From Myxococcaceae bacterium (GTDB taxonomy: Bacteria > Myxococcota > Myxococcia > Myxococcales > Myxococcaceae): DNA of 50,334 bases. The stretch is from assembly GCA_017881265.1 (NCBI GenBank), contig JADGRA010000026.1, forward strand, positions 1-50,334, in the 5' to 3' direction. How positions within the stretch are numbered: the first letter of the stretch is position 1; each line of letters opens with the position of its first letter. The notes under the pieces were generated by a model, which searched no databases, was not told the origin of the DNA, and saw only the letters and a list, made by a program, of their open reading frames with translations. Both the position numbers and the translations under genes were made by a program. This document shows, one piece after another, positions 17,116-24,930 of this stretch.

Positions 17116-17407
17116 GGCGGTACATCCCTGACGTTCCACCCGCATCCCCCCGGCGGCGGCCCCTGGTCGGCCGGGCGGCGGCTGGGTGGGCATGTCGGCG
17201 AGGCCAACAAAGTGTGAAGAACCAGGCAGCCAAGCGCCCAGAATTGCTTCCGGTCCTGCTGCCAGCCCGAAGGACTGTGCTGAATAGCAGCGGGTCCGAA
17301 GCGTCCCAGGGTGGGCTTCGCCCTTGGCCAGCTCCGCCGCAACTTGCAACGGTTTGGTCGGTTGGTGTCTTCAGGGGCAACCGGTAATTCTTGAGGAGGA
17401 AGACCCT

Positions 17408-17608
17408 GTGAAGCTGAAAAAGCTCTTTCATGCGCTGGTGCTAGCGGGAACGGCCCTCGGCGCCGTTCACTGCGGCGGCGGCACGTCCACCCCGCCTGGC
17501 AGCAACAGCACCGGCGGTCAGTTGCTCCCCGACGGCGGCATTCCAGACGGCGGCACAGGCGGCACAGGCGGAACGGGTGGCATGCCTGGAGGCCCGCCCG
17601 GCTGGTGA
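17408..17608 (+). CDS. Glycine-rich mini-lipoprotein, coupled to the ferritin-like gene
   Basis: A 66-residue product: basic start MKLKKLF, hydrophobic core, lipobox GAVHC (Cys22), then CGGG and a mature chain of only 44 residues that is almost entirely Gly, Ser, Thr, Pro and Asp, with a GGT-type repeat and a terminal PGGPPGW. A strong AGGAGGA lies 9-15 nt upstream of the GTG at 17408. The stop overlaps the GTG of the ferritin-like gene by four bases (GTGA), so the two are translationally coupled. The mature peptide has no fold that I recognise; it could be an unstructured envelope tether or a substrate of the diiron partner (speculation). Confidence 0.7.
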   Translation: MKLKKLFHALVLAGTALGAVHCGGGTSTPPGSNSTGGQLLPDGGIPDGGTGGTGGTGGMPGGPPGW

Positions 17609-18339
17609 GCGAGTCTAAGGTGCCTTCCCTGCAGGACGTCGTGGCCGGCACCTGGGGCGCCCGGTACAGGATTGAAACCGAGGCCTCCCTTCGCTTCGGC
17701 GCCCTCGCCCGGAGGCTGGACGCCTTCGGCGCGCCCCGGGCGCTGTCGGAGCTTGCCGAGCGCGCCTCCCGGGACGAGACCCGGCATGCGGCGCACTGCG
17801 AGCGCTTCTTCCGCGCCGCTGGCGGGCAACAGCTGACGGGCGTCGACCACGTCGTGGAGTACGCCCCAGCGAGCTGGGCCGAGCCACAGCGGCTGACCTA
17901 TGAAGTGGTCGCCCAGTCGTGTCTCGCCGAGACGCAGAGCACCGCGAGCCTCGTCACCCTGCTGGAGGGTGCCGAGAGCCAAGAGCTGAAGGCCGTCCTG
18001 CACGAGCTTGCCCGAGACGAGGTCCACCACAGCCGCCTTGGTTGGGCGTACCTGGCGTGGGCGCGGCCACGGGTGGACTTCAGCTTCCTCGGCCCGTTGC
18101 TGCCGGGCATGGTGGCAGGCAGCGCTGGCCCGGAGATTTTCAAGCCCGCGCCGGAGGGCGCAGACCACCCGGACTTGCTTCGGCAGGGAGTGGTGCCCCA
18201 TTCGCTTCGCCGCCAGGTGTACGTGGAGACGCTCGAGTCCGTCGTCTTCCCGGGGTTCGAGTCACTCGGCGTGGACGCGGCTGCCGCCAGAAGCTGGCTC
18301 GGTAAGACACTCTCCGACGCTCGCCTCATCCCGGGGTGA
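17605..18339 (+). CDS. Ferritin-like diiron-domain protein
   Basis: A 244-residue helical protein without signal peptide. It carries a ferritin-like ligand set in the right order: Glu26 (RIETEASLRF), Glu58-x-x-His61 (RDETRHAAH), Glu109 (QSCLAETQS), Glu139-x-x-His142 (ARDEVHHSR). This predicts a carboxylate-bridged diiron centre, as in rubrerythrin-like proteins and diiron oxygenases. The C-terminal 70 residues (after FSFLGPLLPG) are not part of the classical bundle. Start GTG 17605 overlaps the stop of the mini-lipoprotein gene, which argues for a joint function. The reaction is unknown. Confidence 0.8.
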   Translation: MSESKVPSLQDVVAGTWGARYRIETEASLRFGALARRLDAFGAPRALSELAERASRDETRHAAHCERFFRAAGGQQLTGVDHVVEYAPASWAEPQRLTYEVVAQSCLAETQSTASLVTLLEGAESQELKAVLHELARDEVHHSRLGWAYLAWARPRVDFSFLGPLLPGMVAGSAGPEIFKPAPEGADHPDLLRQGVVPHSLRRQVYVETLESVVFPGFESLGVDAAAARSWLGKTLSDARLIPG

Positions 18340-18457
18340 CGAGCGCACAGCGGTGCGGCCTCGTCCCGCAGTGCAGGGTCTTCGGCTACCATAGGCCGGC
18401 CGGGCCCTCCGAAGGAGGCCTGCGAAACGTCCGCGCGGAGAACCGACCGGAGGCACC

Positions 18458-19246
18458 ATGACGAGGTGGCGCGCAGGCGGGATGGGACGCGCAGGACGGG
18501 CGCTCCTGTCGGTGCTGGCGCTGAGCACGACCCCTGCCTTCGCTGACCGCACCAGCCATCTCTTCGTGGACGAGACGCAAGTCCTCCCGGAGGGGGATGT
18601 CGAGTTGGAAAACTGGGTGTGGACCCAGGGGCAAATTCCCTCCAGTTACCATCCCTTCACCACCGGCTGGATTTGGTTTGGACCGACGGTAGGCATCAGC
18701 AACCACCTGGAGCTGTCGCTGCCCATCACGGTGTACGCGACTTCCCAGGTGATGAAGCTCAACTCCATCAGCCTCGTCGCGCGCTACCGCCTCTTCCCAC
18801 GGGAGCAGGACGACGGGCTGCAGCCGCTGCTCCGCGTCGAATACCAGCAGCCCCTCAGTACAAATCCGTACGCAGGACCGCCCGAGCTCAAAGTCCTGCT
18901 GGCGGCCACCTACGGTCCCCTGAGCGGGGTGCGGGGCACTGTGAACGTCGGCGTGCAGCTGGGCCTTCCCTTCATGCAATCCTCGGCGTCAGGTTCCGTC
19001 TCGGTGCTCGGGACGGCAGCACTCGCCGTGTCCGTCCCGCTGGGGCAGGAGTTCCGCATCGCCGCGGAACTGGACGGGCAGCTTCCCCTGGCCGGCCAGC
19101 CCTACCCCAACCTCGGGCAGCTCTTCCTCGGACCTTCCGTCGCGTGGACCCGGGGACAAATCTGGGTCACCTTCGGGACCCTCTTCGGCTTGACTCTCAA
19201 CTCTTACCGCTTCGTGCCAAAGGTGCTGTGGGGCATTACCTTCTAG
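18458..19246 (+). CDS. Outer-membrane beta-barrel-like protein
   Basis: A 262-residue exported protein with signal RAGRALLSVLALSTTPAFA. The mature chain begins DRTSHLFVDETQVLPEGDVELENWVW and continues as alternating amphipathic strands (GISNHLELSLPITVYA, VARYRLFPRE, LLRVEYQQPL, GTVNVGVQLGLPF, FRIAAELDGQLPL, QIWVTFGTLFGL) and ends with Phe, all features of a small outer-membrane barrel. ATG at 18458 follows GGAGG. Its 3' end overlaps the next gene by 19 bp, and it heads an operon with a cupredoxin, a kinase and, 33 bp later, a sigma factor, so it may be the envelope component that this signalling locus watches or controls. Confidence 0.75.
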   Translation: MTRWRAGGMGRAGRALLSVLALSTTPAFADRTSHLFVDETQVLPEGDVELENWVWTQGQIPSSYHPFTTGWIWFGPTVGISNHLELSLPITVYATSQVMKLNSISLVARYRLFPREQDDGLQPLLRVEYQQPLSTNPYAGPPELKVLLAATYGPLSGVRGTVNVGVQLGLPFMQSSASGSVSVLGTAALAVSVPLGQEFRIAAELDGQLPLAGQPYPNLGQLFLGPSVAWTRGQIWVTFGTLFGLTLNSYRFVPKVLWGITF

Positions 19247-19887
19247 CCTGGCTGGGCTTGGCCCTGTCCGTTCCGGCCCTGGCCGCCGAGGTCGAGGGGT
19301 CTGTCCGTTTCAACACCAAGCTGGGCGAGTCACCGCCCGCCGGGCAGACCATCGTCGTCTACCTCACCGGGTTCCGGCAGACGCCTCTGCCGGAGACGCC
19401 CGTCATCTCCCAGAAGAACAAGACCTTCGTCCCGAACCTGCGCGTCATCGTCGCCGGGCAGTCGGTGCAATTCACCAACGACGACCCGGTCGTCCACAAC
19501 GTCTTCTCCACCTCCTCCGCCCGGGCCTTCGACCTCGGAAAGCCAGGGCCCCAGCAAACGCGGGAAATCTCCTTCCCCACGCCCGGGCTGGTGGACGTCT
19601 ACTGCAACATCCACGAGGCGATGTTTGCCAACGTTCTGGTGCTGCCCAACCGCGCCTTCGCGCTGGTGGACGGCCGTGGGCGCTTCGTCATTCGAGACGT
19701 CCCGCCCGGTCGCTATCCGCTGCACGCCTGGGGGCGTAACCTCGAGCCTTTCGAGACCGAGGTCACCGTCGGCGAGGCAAAAGGCCCGCCCGTCGAGCTG
19801 GTGCTAAGCCCGCGCGCCTTCAACCCCGCCCACCTCGACAAATTCGGGCGCCCCTATCGCGCACGCGCCGGGTACGCGCCACAATGA
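19228..19887 (+). CDS. Secreted cupredoxin-like (type 1 copper) protein
   Basis: A 219-residue exported protein. GTG at 19228 lies inside the end of the preceding gene and gives a signal MGHYLLAWLGLALSVPALAA. The domain (about 25-140) is plastocyanin-like: VRFNTKLGE, FVPNLRVIVAGQSVQFTNDD, then His90 (VVHNVF), Cys126, His129 and Met132 (YCNIHEAMFANVLVLP). These four are exactly a type 1 copper ligand set. The C-terminal part (FVIRDVPPGRYPLHAW onward) is a carboxypeptidase-regulatory-like beta sandwich, a combination seen in methylamine-utilisation-type proteins. A periplasmic electron carrier or copper sensor is likely. ATGA overlap with the kinase gene. Confidence 0.82.
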   Translation: MGHYLLAWLGLALSVPALAAEVEGSVRFNTKLGESPPAGQTIVVYLTGFRQTPLPETPVISQKNKTFVPNLRVIVAGQSVQFTNDDPVVHNVFSTSSARAFDLGKPGPQQTREISFPTPGLVDVYCNIHEAMFANVLVLPNRAFALVDGRGRFVIRDVPPGRYPLHAWGRNLEPFETEVTVGEAKGPPVELVLSPRAFNPAHLDKFGRPYRARAGYAPQ

Positions 19888-21824
19888 GCGCGTCGGCGGG
19901 CGAGCGGTCGGCCCCCACTGCGCCCATTCCCTGTCTCGACGAGAATGCGGTCGCGCTCTACCTGGCCGCAGAAACGCCGGAGGGGGAACGGGAGGCCGTC
20001 CGCGGCCATCTCGACACCTGCGACGTCTGCCGAGAACTCGTCGCGGGGCTGGTGCGCACGCTGGTGAGCGCCGAGCCCGACGAGCCGGTGACGAACTCGC
20101 TGCCGCGCGGCACCAACCTTTCACGCTACGTCGTCCTGGACCTCATCGGGCGCGGCGGCATGGGCGTGGTGTACAGCGCCTATGACCCGGAACTCGACCG
20201 GAAGGTCGCGCTCAAGCTGTTGCGTCCCGACATGGCCGCGCCAGCGGCCGGGCCGGGACGCTCGCAGCTTCTGACCGAGGCCCAGGCCCTGGCCCGGCTG
20301 TCGCATCCCAACATCATCACCGTCTTCGACGCCGGGACCTGGCAGGAGGAAGTCTTCTTCGCCATGGAATTCGTCCGTGGACAGACGCTGCGCAGCGCGC
20401 AGGGGGCGACCGACTTGCGCCCGCGCCGGCTGCTGGACCTCTACCTGGCGGCCGGAACCGGGCTGGCGGCAGCCCACGCCGCCGGCATCATCCACCGCGA
20501 CTTCAAGCCAGAGAATGTCCTGGTCGGTGACGACGGCCGCGTGCGGGTGACGGACTTCGGCCTGGCGCGGCCCACGCACGACGTCGAGGCAGGCATGGCA
20601 GGCACCCCGGCCTACATGGCCCCGGAGCAGTGGCGGGGGGCCGCGGCGGACGCCCGGACCGACCAGTACAGCTTCTGCGTCGCCCTGTACGAGGCGCTCT
20701 ACGGTACCCGGCCCCTGCGCCGGCCGGCAGGGTCCACCGCGCCGGCGCCTCCGGCCCCTCCCCCGACGCGCACCCTGGCCCGCGTCCCGGCGGGCGTCAG
20801 CCGCGTGATTGCCCGGGGCCTGGAGACGGAGCCCGCCGCTCGCTGGACGTCGATGGACGCCCTGGTGGAGGCGCTCCGCGAGGCGCGTCGGCCGTTTCGG
20901 CGCAGGACGCTGCTGGCAGCGGCGGCGCTATTCCTCCTCACCACGGCGGTGTGGACGCGGCATGCACAATCCATTCTGCGCGTCGAGCACGAGCTGAGCG
21001 CGGCCGCGCAGCGGCTGCCCGAGCTGCTTCGGGCTCAGCACGACCTCATCGACCTTCAGGCCAGCGTCGGCTTGCGAGCCGAGGGCGTCCTGGACGCCTT
21101 CGGGCAAGCCAGCAACATGGACGCCGCCCTCGGGCTGGCGGAGAACGCTTCCAAGGAAGAGCAATTCGTCGAGGCGCACGAGGTGATGCGCTCGGCCGAC
21201 TTGCCGGGCCTCAAGGAACGGGACGCGCTGCTGCTGGTGAATGCCTGGGGTCGCGTCATCCTCAACCTGGTCGACCCCGAGGCCTACGGGGCAGCCGCCC
21301 CCGCCCTTCCCCTGCTGGTGAGCACCATGGACGGGGTCGCGGCCGATGAGCTCTGGTCGGCGACGACGCTCGACCGCATCGACATCCCGCTGGTGAAGCC
21401 GGTGCGACAGAAAGACCTGCTCTTCGTCTCAGCACGGCCCGTCGTGCGCGGCGCCTCGGTGGTGGGGGCGATGCTCACCGGAAGCTGGCTCGGGCGGGAC
21501 TTGCTCGAGGAGCTCGCCCGCTCCGCGGGAGCGCGCGTAGCGCTCCACGCGCCGGACGGGGGTTGGGCGGGGGCGAACTGGACGGCCGTGCCGCCGGTGG
21601 GTCGCTTCAGCCGACTGCGCGCAGACGGCCGCGAGCTGGTCGTCTACGGAGTCCAGCTCGGCGCCCCTGGCTCCCACACGCCGGCCGGCGAGGGCTTTGT
21701 CTACCGCGAGCTGGTCCCGGATGCAGGGGCCGCCGACTCCTCCGCTCTTCGCTGGGGCTTGGCCATCGCTTCGCTGGCAGCACTGGGTTGGCTCGCATGG
21801 CTCTGGCTTCGGTACGAGTGGTAG
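19884..21824 (+). CDS. Membrane Ser/Thr protein kinase with N-terminal zf-HC2-like and C-terminal extracytoplasmic sensor
   Basis: A 646-residue protein of unusual order. Residues 20-60 form a zinc-finger like that of anti-sigma factors (His42, Cys46, Cys49 in GHLDTCDVC). Residues about 80-335 are a Hanks-type kinase with everything needed for catalysis: GRGGMGVV (89-96), Lys111, Glu132, HRD 204-206, Lys208, Asn211, DFG 224-226. A membrane helix follows (about 341-358), then a ~260-residue outside domain resembling a double-Cache/phosphatase-type sensor, and a second helix near the C-terminus (WGLAIASLAALGWLAWLWL). It can thus sense envelope signals and phosphorylate or sequester a cytoplasmic partner, plausibly the sigma factor encoded 33 bp downstream. 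Starts by ATGA overlap with the cupredoxin gene. Confidence 0.9.
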   Translation: MSASAGERSAPTAPIPCLDENAVALYLAAETPEGEREAVRGHLDTCDVCRELVAGLVRTLVSAEPDEPVTNSLPRGTNLSRYVVLDLIGRGGMGVVYSAYDPELDRKVALKLLRPDMAAPAAGPGRSQLLTEAQALARLSHPNIITVFDAGTWQEEVFFAMEFVRGQTLRSAQGATDLRPRRLLDLYLAAGTGLAAAHAAGIIHRDFKPENVLVGDDGRVRVTDFGLARPTHDVEAGMAGTPAYMAPEQWRGAAADARTDQYSFCVALYEALYGTRPLRRPAGSTAPAPPAPPPTRTLARVPAGVSRVIARGLETEPAARWTSMDALVEALREARRPFRRRTLLAAAALFLLTTAVWTRHAQSILRVEHELSAAAQRLPELLRAQHDLIDLQASVGLRAEGVLDAFGQASNMDAALGLAENASKEEQFVEAHEVMRSADLPGLKERDALLLVNAWGRVILNLVDPEAYGAAAPALPLLVSTMDGVAADELWSATTLDRIDIPLVKPVRQKDLLFVSARPVVRGASVVGAMLTGSWLGRDLLEELARSAGARVALHAPDGGWAGANWTAVPPVGRFSRLRADGRELVVYGVQLGAPGSHTPAGEGFVYRELVPDAGAADSSALRWGLAIASLAALGWLAWLWLRYEW

Positions 21825-21857
21825 CGTCCCCGTCCCCGAAAGGGGGAGCGGACATCC

Positions 21858-22760
21858 GTGACCTCTTTTCCGCACTCGCGCGTGTTTTGGGAAAAACTGC
21901 CGCGGGCCGCAGGCTTGCGCGCTCGCCCCGGCATCGACGAGCAGCTTGGCAAGCTCCTCGCGCAGGCGCTCGCGGCACGCCCCACGCTGGGCGTTGACGC
22001 AGGGGCCTTCGCCGCACACTGGGCGACGCACCTGTCGCGAAGCCTGGTGCCGGAAGACGAATTGGACCGGCTGCACCTGGCCGACCTCTGCCTGGCCTTC
22101 GCGTGCGGGCACGGCGACCCCGAGGGCCTCCGGCTGTTTCAGGCCGAATTCGTCCCCTTCGCCATCTCGACGGTGCGGGGCGTGGACGCCTCGGACACCT
22201 TCGTCGAGGAGGTCACGCAGCAGCTTCTGGAGCGGATTCTGGTCGCTGCGGCTGGTCCCCCCCGGATTCTCGAGTACGCCGGCCGGGGCTCGCTCGAGCA
22301 CTGGCTGCGGGCCGCGGCGCTCCGCATGGCGCTCAACGCGCGTCGAAGCGCGCGGCGCGCCCCGGACCAACTGGCGGTCGACTCGCAACTGGACGTCGCC
22401 GCGCCCAGCCGCGACATCCAGTTCGAGCTGCTGCTGGCACGGTTCGGGCCTGATTTTGGTGCAGCGCTGAAGGAGGCGATGGCGGAGCTGGGCGCGCAGC
22501 AGCGCAGCCTCCTCAAGCTGCACTTTCTCGACGGCCTCAGCTTCAACCAGATTGGGGCCGTCTACCAGGTGAACAAGTCCACCATCTCCCGCCGCCTGAG
22601 CCAGGCCCGCCAAACGCTTCTGGCGAAGACCCGGGAGCGCCTCGAGCAGCGCTTCCAGCTCGGCCCGCCCGAGCTCGAGAGTCTCATGCGCCTGCTCGGC
22701 CCCGAGCTGGGCTTGAGCTTGACGTCGGTTCTCGCCCACTCCGGCCCGGACAGCACTTGA
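21858..22760 (+). CDS. Sigma-70 family factor, resembling a myxobacteria-specific family
   Basis: A 300-residue RNA polymerase sigma factor. The sigma region 2 equivalent lies about 95-165 (PEGLRLFQAEFVPFAIS through GSLEHWLRAAALRMALNARR), and region 4 is a clear helix-turn-helix (LKLHFLDGLSFNQIGAVYQVNKSTISRRLSQARQ, about 222-255; the first 20 residues carry the turn). The ~85-residue N-terminal extension and C-terminal ~40 residues are outside the ECF core. Size and layout recall the family described as Myxococcales sigma family 1 (TIGR03001), which I name from memory. GTG at 21858 is preceded by AGGGGGAG. Cotranscription with the kinase is likely (33-bp gap); targets unknown. Confidence 0.85.
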   Translation: MTSFPHSRVFWEKLPRAAGLRARPGIDEQLGKLLAQALAARPTLGVDAGAFAAHWATHLSRSLVPEDELDRLHLADLCLAFACGHGDPEGLRLFQAEFVPFAISTVRGVDASDTFVEEVTQQLLERILVAAAGPPRILEYAGRGSLEHWLRAAALRMALNARRSARRAPDQLAVDSQLDVAAPSRDIQFELLLARFGPDFGAALKEAMAELGAQQRSLLKLHFLDGLSFNQIGAVYQVNKSTISRRLSQARQTLLAKTRERLEQRFQLGPPELESLMRLLGPELGLSLTSVLAHSGPDST

Positions 22761-22890
22761 GCGCCGGGCGTCGGCCTCCCCCCCCCGGAGAGCGGCTGCT
22801 TGGATGGCAAACGGCCGCCCATCTTGTTTCCTCGACTTCGGAACGCGCGCCCGGCGATGCTCAGAAATTTCCTAGGAGGCTTCCCCCCCT

Positions 22891-23112
22891 TTGAATGGCA
22901 AACGCGTGAAATTGGTCCTCGCCGCGCTCCTCGGTCTCGCCGGCGCCGGCTGCAATACCGGCGGCATCAGCTTGAACAACTACACGTGCACCGGCTACTG
23001 CAACGGTGAGCCCATGCCCATTCTCATCATGCAGGCCCCGGACCATTTGACGGCCTGCACCGAGTACCTCGAGTACTGCCGCGGCACCGGAATCTGCCTC
23101 AGCTGCACCTGA
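22891..23112 (+). CDS. Cysteine-rich mini-lipoprotein
   Basis: A 73-residue lipoprotein. TTG at 22891 is favoured because AGGAGG (22874-22879) lies 11 nt upstream; GTG at 22906 would be 26 nt away. The signal is KRVKLVLAALLGLAGAGC. The mature chain has six Cys besides the lipid-bearing one, in three close pairs (YTCTGYCNG, TACTEYLEYC, GICLSCT), suggesting three disulfides or a metal knot. No known family recognised. It lies 130 bp after the sigma factor gene and may be a target of the signalling locus. The upstream leader is long and carries its own ribosome binding site. Confidence 0.65.
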   Translation: MNGKRVKLVLAALLGLAGAGCNTGGISLNNYTCTGYCNGEPMPILIMQAPDHLTACTEYLEYCRGTGICLSCT

Positions 23113-23118
23113 GCAGCC

Positions 23119-23439
23119 GGCTGTCGGGCGCTTCGGCGCGTCGAGGGTAGCCAGAAGGGCAAGGGCCGGATGCGTGGGCGGCGCCTCTTTGGCGAGCGCC
23201 TTCAGGGCGTCAACGGCCACCGGGAGGACGACGGGGGCTTAGCGCCGCAACAACGCGCGGGCCGCCGCCATCTCCGCATCGCGACCGACGCCGATGTCCC
23301 CCACGGTCGGGACGACCGGGACGTCCGGCTCCAGCCCGGCGTCGGGCCGCTCTCCCAGGGCGAACTGGCCGATGAGGGGCAGGTCCAGCTCGATGCCGGA
23401 ATCCGGGCAGCCGGAGGAAGAAGAAGGCGCCGCCGTTGA
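23119..23439 (-). pseudogene. Possible decayed minus-strand gene (gap 23113-23684)
   Basis: The 572-bp gap between the mini-lipoprotein and the next gene has no convincing complete gene. On the minus strand one frame reads protein-like on both sides of an in-frame TAA at 23239-23241: before it IELDLPLIGQFALGERPDAG and DAEMAAARALLRR, after it VDALKALAKEAPPTHPALAL. The base composition by codon position in 23242-23440 fits minus-strand coding better than plus. The N-terminal end fades out before 23440. I cannot name a family; a remnant or chance are both possible. Confidence 0.25.
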
Positions 23440-23684
23440 CGCCGCGTTGGTTTCCGCCGGTGGTTTGACCCACCGGCGTTCCCAGCCTGGCCGTGCGTAG
23501 CTGTTCGGCGAACTCGAACGTCGCTGAGCTGTTGGCTGCATCCCCAGCACCACCACGCGACCCCGGTACCGGGCGACCAAGCGAAGCGGGGCACGCGCTG
23601 AACTTAACGGCAGTGCCCGCACCGGTGCCCAGCCTTCGCGGGAGCCGCCGCCGCCACGGGGTCGATTGGTCTAGGGTGACCCCC

Positions 23685-24905
23685 ATGGACAGCCGCCCGT
23701 TTGACGTCCTGCTGTACGGGGCAGGGGGCTTCACTGGCCGGCAGACGGTGGCCTACTTCGCCGCCCACGCACCGGCGGGCCTGCGGTGGGCCCTGGCGGG
23801 CCGCCACCTGGACAGGCTGGAAGCCGCTCGGGCCGCTGCCGTGGGACCCTCGCGGCCCGCGCAGGTGCTGAAGGCCGACAGCCGGGACCGGGCGTCGGTG
23901 GACACCGTCGTCTCCCGGGCGCGCGTCGTGCTGAATACCGCCGGACCCTTCGCCCTCTATGGTGACCCAGTCGTCGACGCCTGCGTGCGCTTCCGCACAC
24001 ACTACGTGGACATCACGGGCGAGACGACCTGGGTCGCGGACCTCATCCAGCGTCACCACGCGCGCGCCGCGGCGGACGGCGTCCGCATCATCCCCTTCTG
24101 CGGTGTCGACTCGGTGCCCTCCGACCTCGGCGCCTTCCTCCTCGTCCGTTTTCTGCGCGCGCAAGGCGTGGGCTGCGGCCCCGTGAAGGCCGCTTTTCGC
24201 CTCCGCGGCGGCCTGAATGGGGGCACCGTGGCGTCGGCCATCCAACTCTTCGAGAGTGGCCAGGCCTACCGCGCGCAGGAGCCCTTCCTGCTGGACGGGC
24301 CGGCCGCGCACACGCCCGAGGAAGTCGCCGCCAGCGTGGACCCCCTCCGTCCCCGGTGGGACGCCGACTTCGGTCGCTGGTTGGCGCCGTTTGTCATGGC
24401 GCCCGTCAACACGCGCGTCGTCCGCCGCAGCGCTGCGCTGGCGGCCCTCGCCGGGGAGGCGTACGGCGCGCACTTCGCCTACCAGGAGTACCTCTCCGTC
24501 AAAAGCCGGCTCCAGGCATCCGCCATGGCCGCCGGGCTCTCCGTCTTCCAGGCAGCGCTCGGCTCGCCCGCGCGCCATCTCCTCAAACGGCTGCTTCCGG
24601 GCCCTGGTACCGGCCCGTCAGAAGACGTCATTACCTCCGGCTGGCTTCGCTGCGACTTTCTGGCCGTTGGAGAGGACGGCCGCAAGGCCTACGGCCTCGT
24701 CCGGGACACGGGCGACCCGGGCAACGCCATCACCGTGAAGTGCCTGTGCGAGTCGGCGCTGGCCCTGGCCCAGGACGCGGCCCGGCTGCCCGGGGGCACC
24801 GGACGCGGCGGCATTCTCACGCCTGCTGTGGGCCTCGGGGACGTCCTGGTGGAGCGGCTGCGCGCACGCGGAATGGTGCTCTCCGCATCCAGCAGTCCGC
24901 CTTAG
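23685..24905 (+). CDS. Saccharopine dehydrogenase-like / trans-acting enoyl reductase family protein
   Basis: A 406-residue protein with an N-terminal Rossmann domain (VLLYGAGGFTGRQTVAYFA, the GxGGFTG NAD(P) site; WALAGRH; VVLNTAGPFALYGDPVVDAC) followed by the family motifs HYVDITGETTWV and IIPFCGVDSVPSDLGAF. This matches the group of saccharopine-dehydrogenase-like proteins that includes the mycobacterial trans-acting enoyl reductase of phthiocerol lipid synthesis and many uncharacterised lipid-linked reductases. ATG at 23685 follows TAGGGTGACCCCC. The frame is open upstream, but that sequence is not protein-like. No lipid genes lie beside it, so the substrate is unknown. Confidence 0.85.
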   Translation: MDSRPFDVLLYGAGGFTGRQTVAYFAAHAPAGLRWALAGRHLDRLEAARAAAVGPSRPAQVLKADSRDRASVDTVVSRARVVLNTAGPFALYGDPVVDACVRFRTHYVDITGETTWVADLIQRHHARAAADGVRIIPFCGVDSVPSDLGAFLLVRFLRAQGVGCGPVKAAFRLRGGLNGGTVASAIQLFESGQAYRAQEPFLLDGPAAHTPEEVAASVDPLRPRWDADFGRWLAPFVMAPVNTRVVRRSAALAALAGEAYGAHFAYQEYLSVKSRLQASAMAAGLSVFQAALGSPARHLLKRLLPGPGTGPSEDVITSGWLRCDFLAVGEDGRKAYGLVRDTGDPGNAITVKCLCESALALAQDAARLPGGTGRGGILTPAVGLGDVLVERLRARGMVLSASSSPP

Positions 24906-24930
24906 CTGACGCCGACAGGCGACCCGTCAG
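24906..24930. terminator. Inverted repeat between convergent genes
   Basis: CTGACG (24906-24911) and CGTCAG (24925-24930) pair perfectly around a 13-nt loop, directly after the stop of the reductase gene and overlapping the stop of the convergent transglutaminase gene. It could serve as a bidirectional terminator. The stem is short and has no T-tract. Confidence 0.3.
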
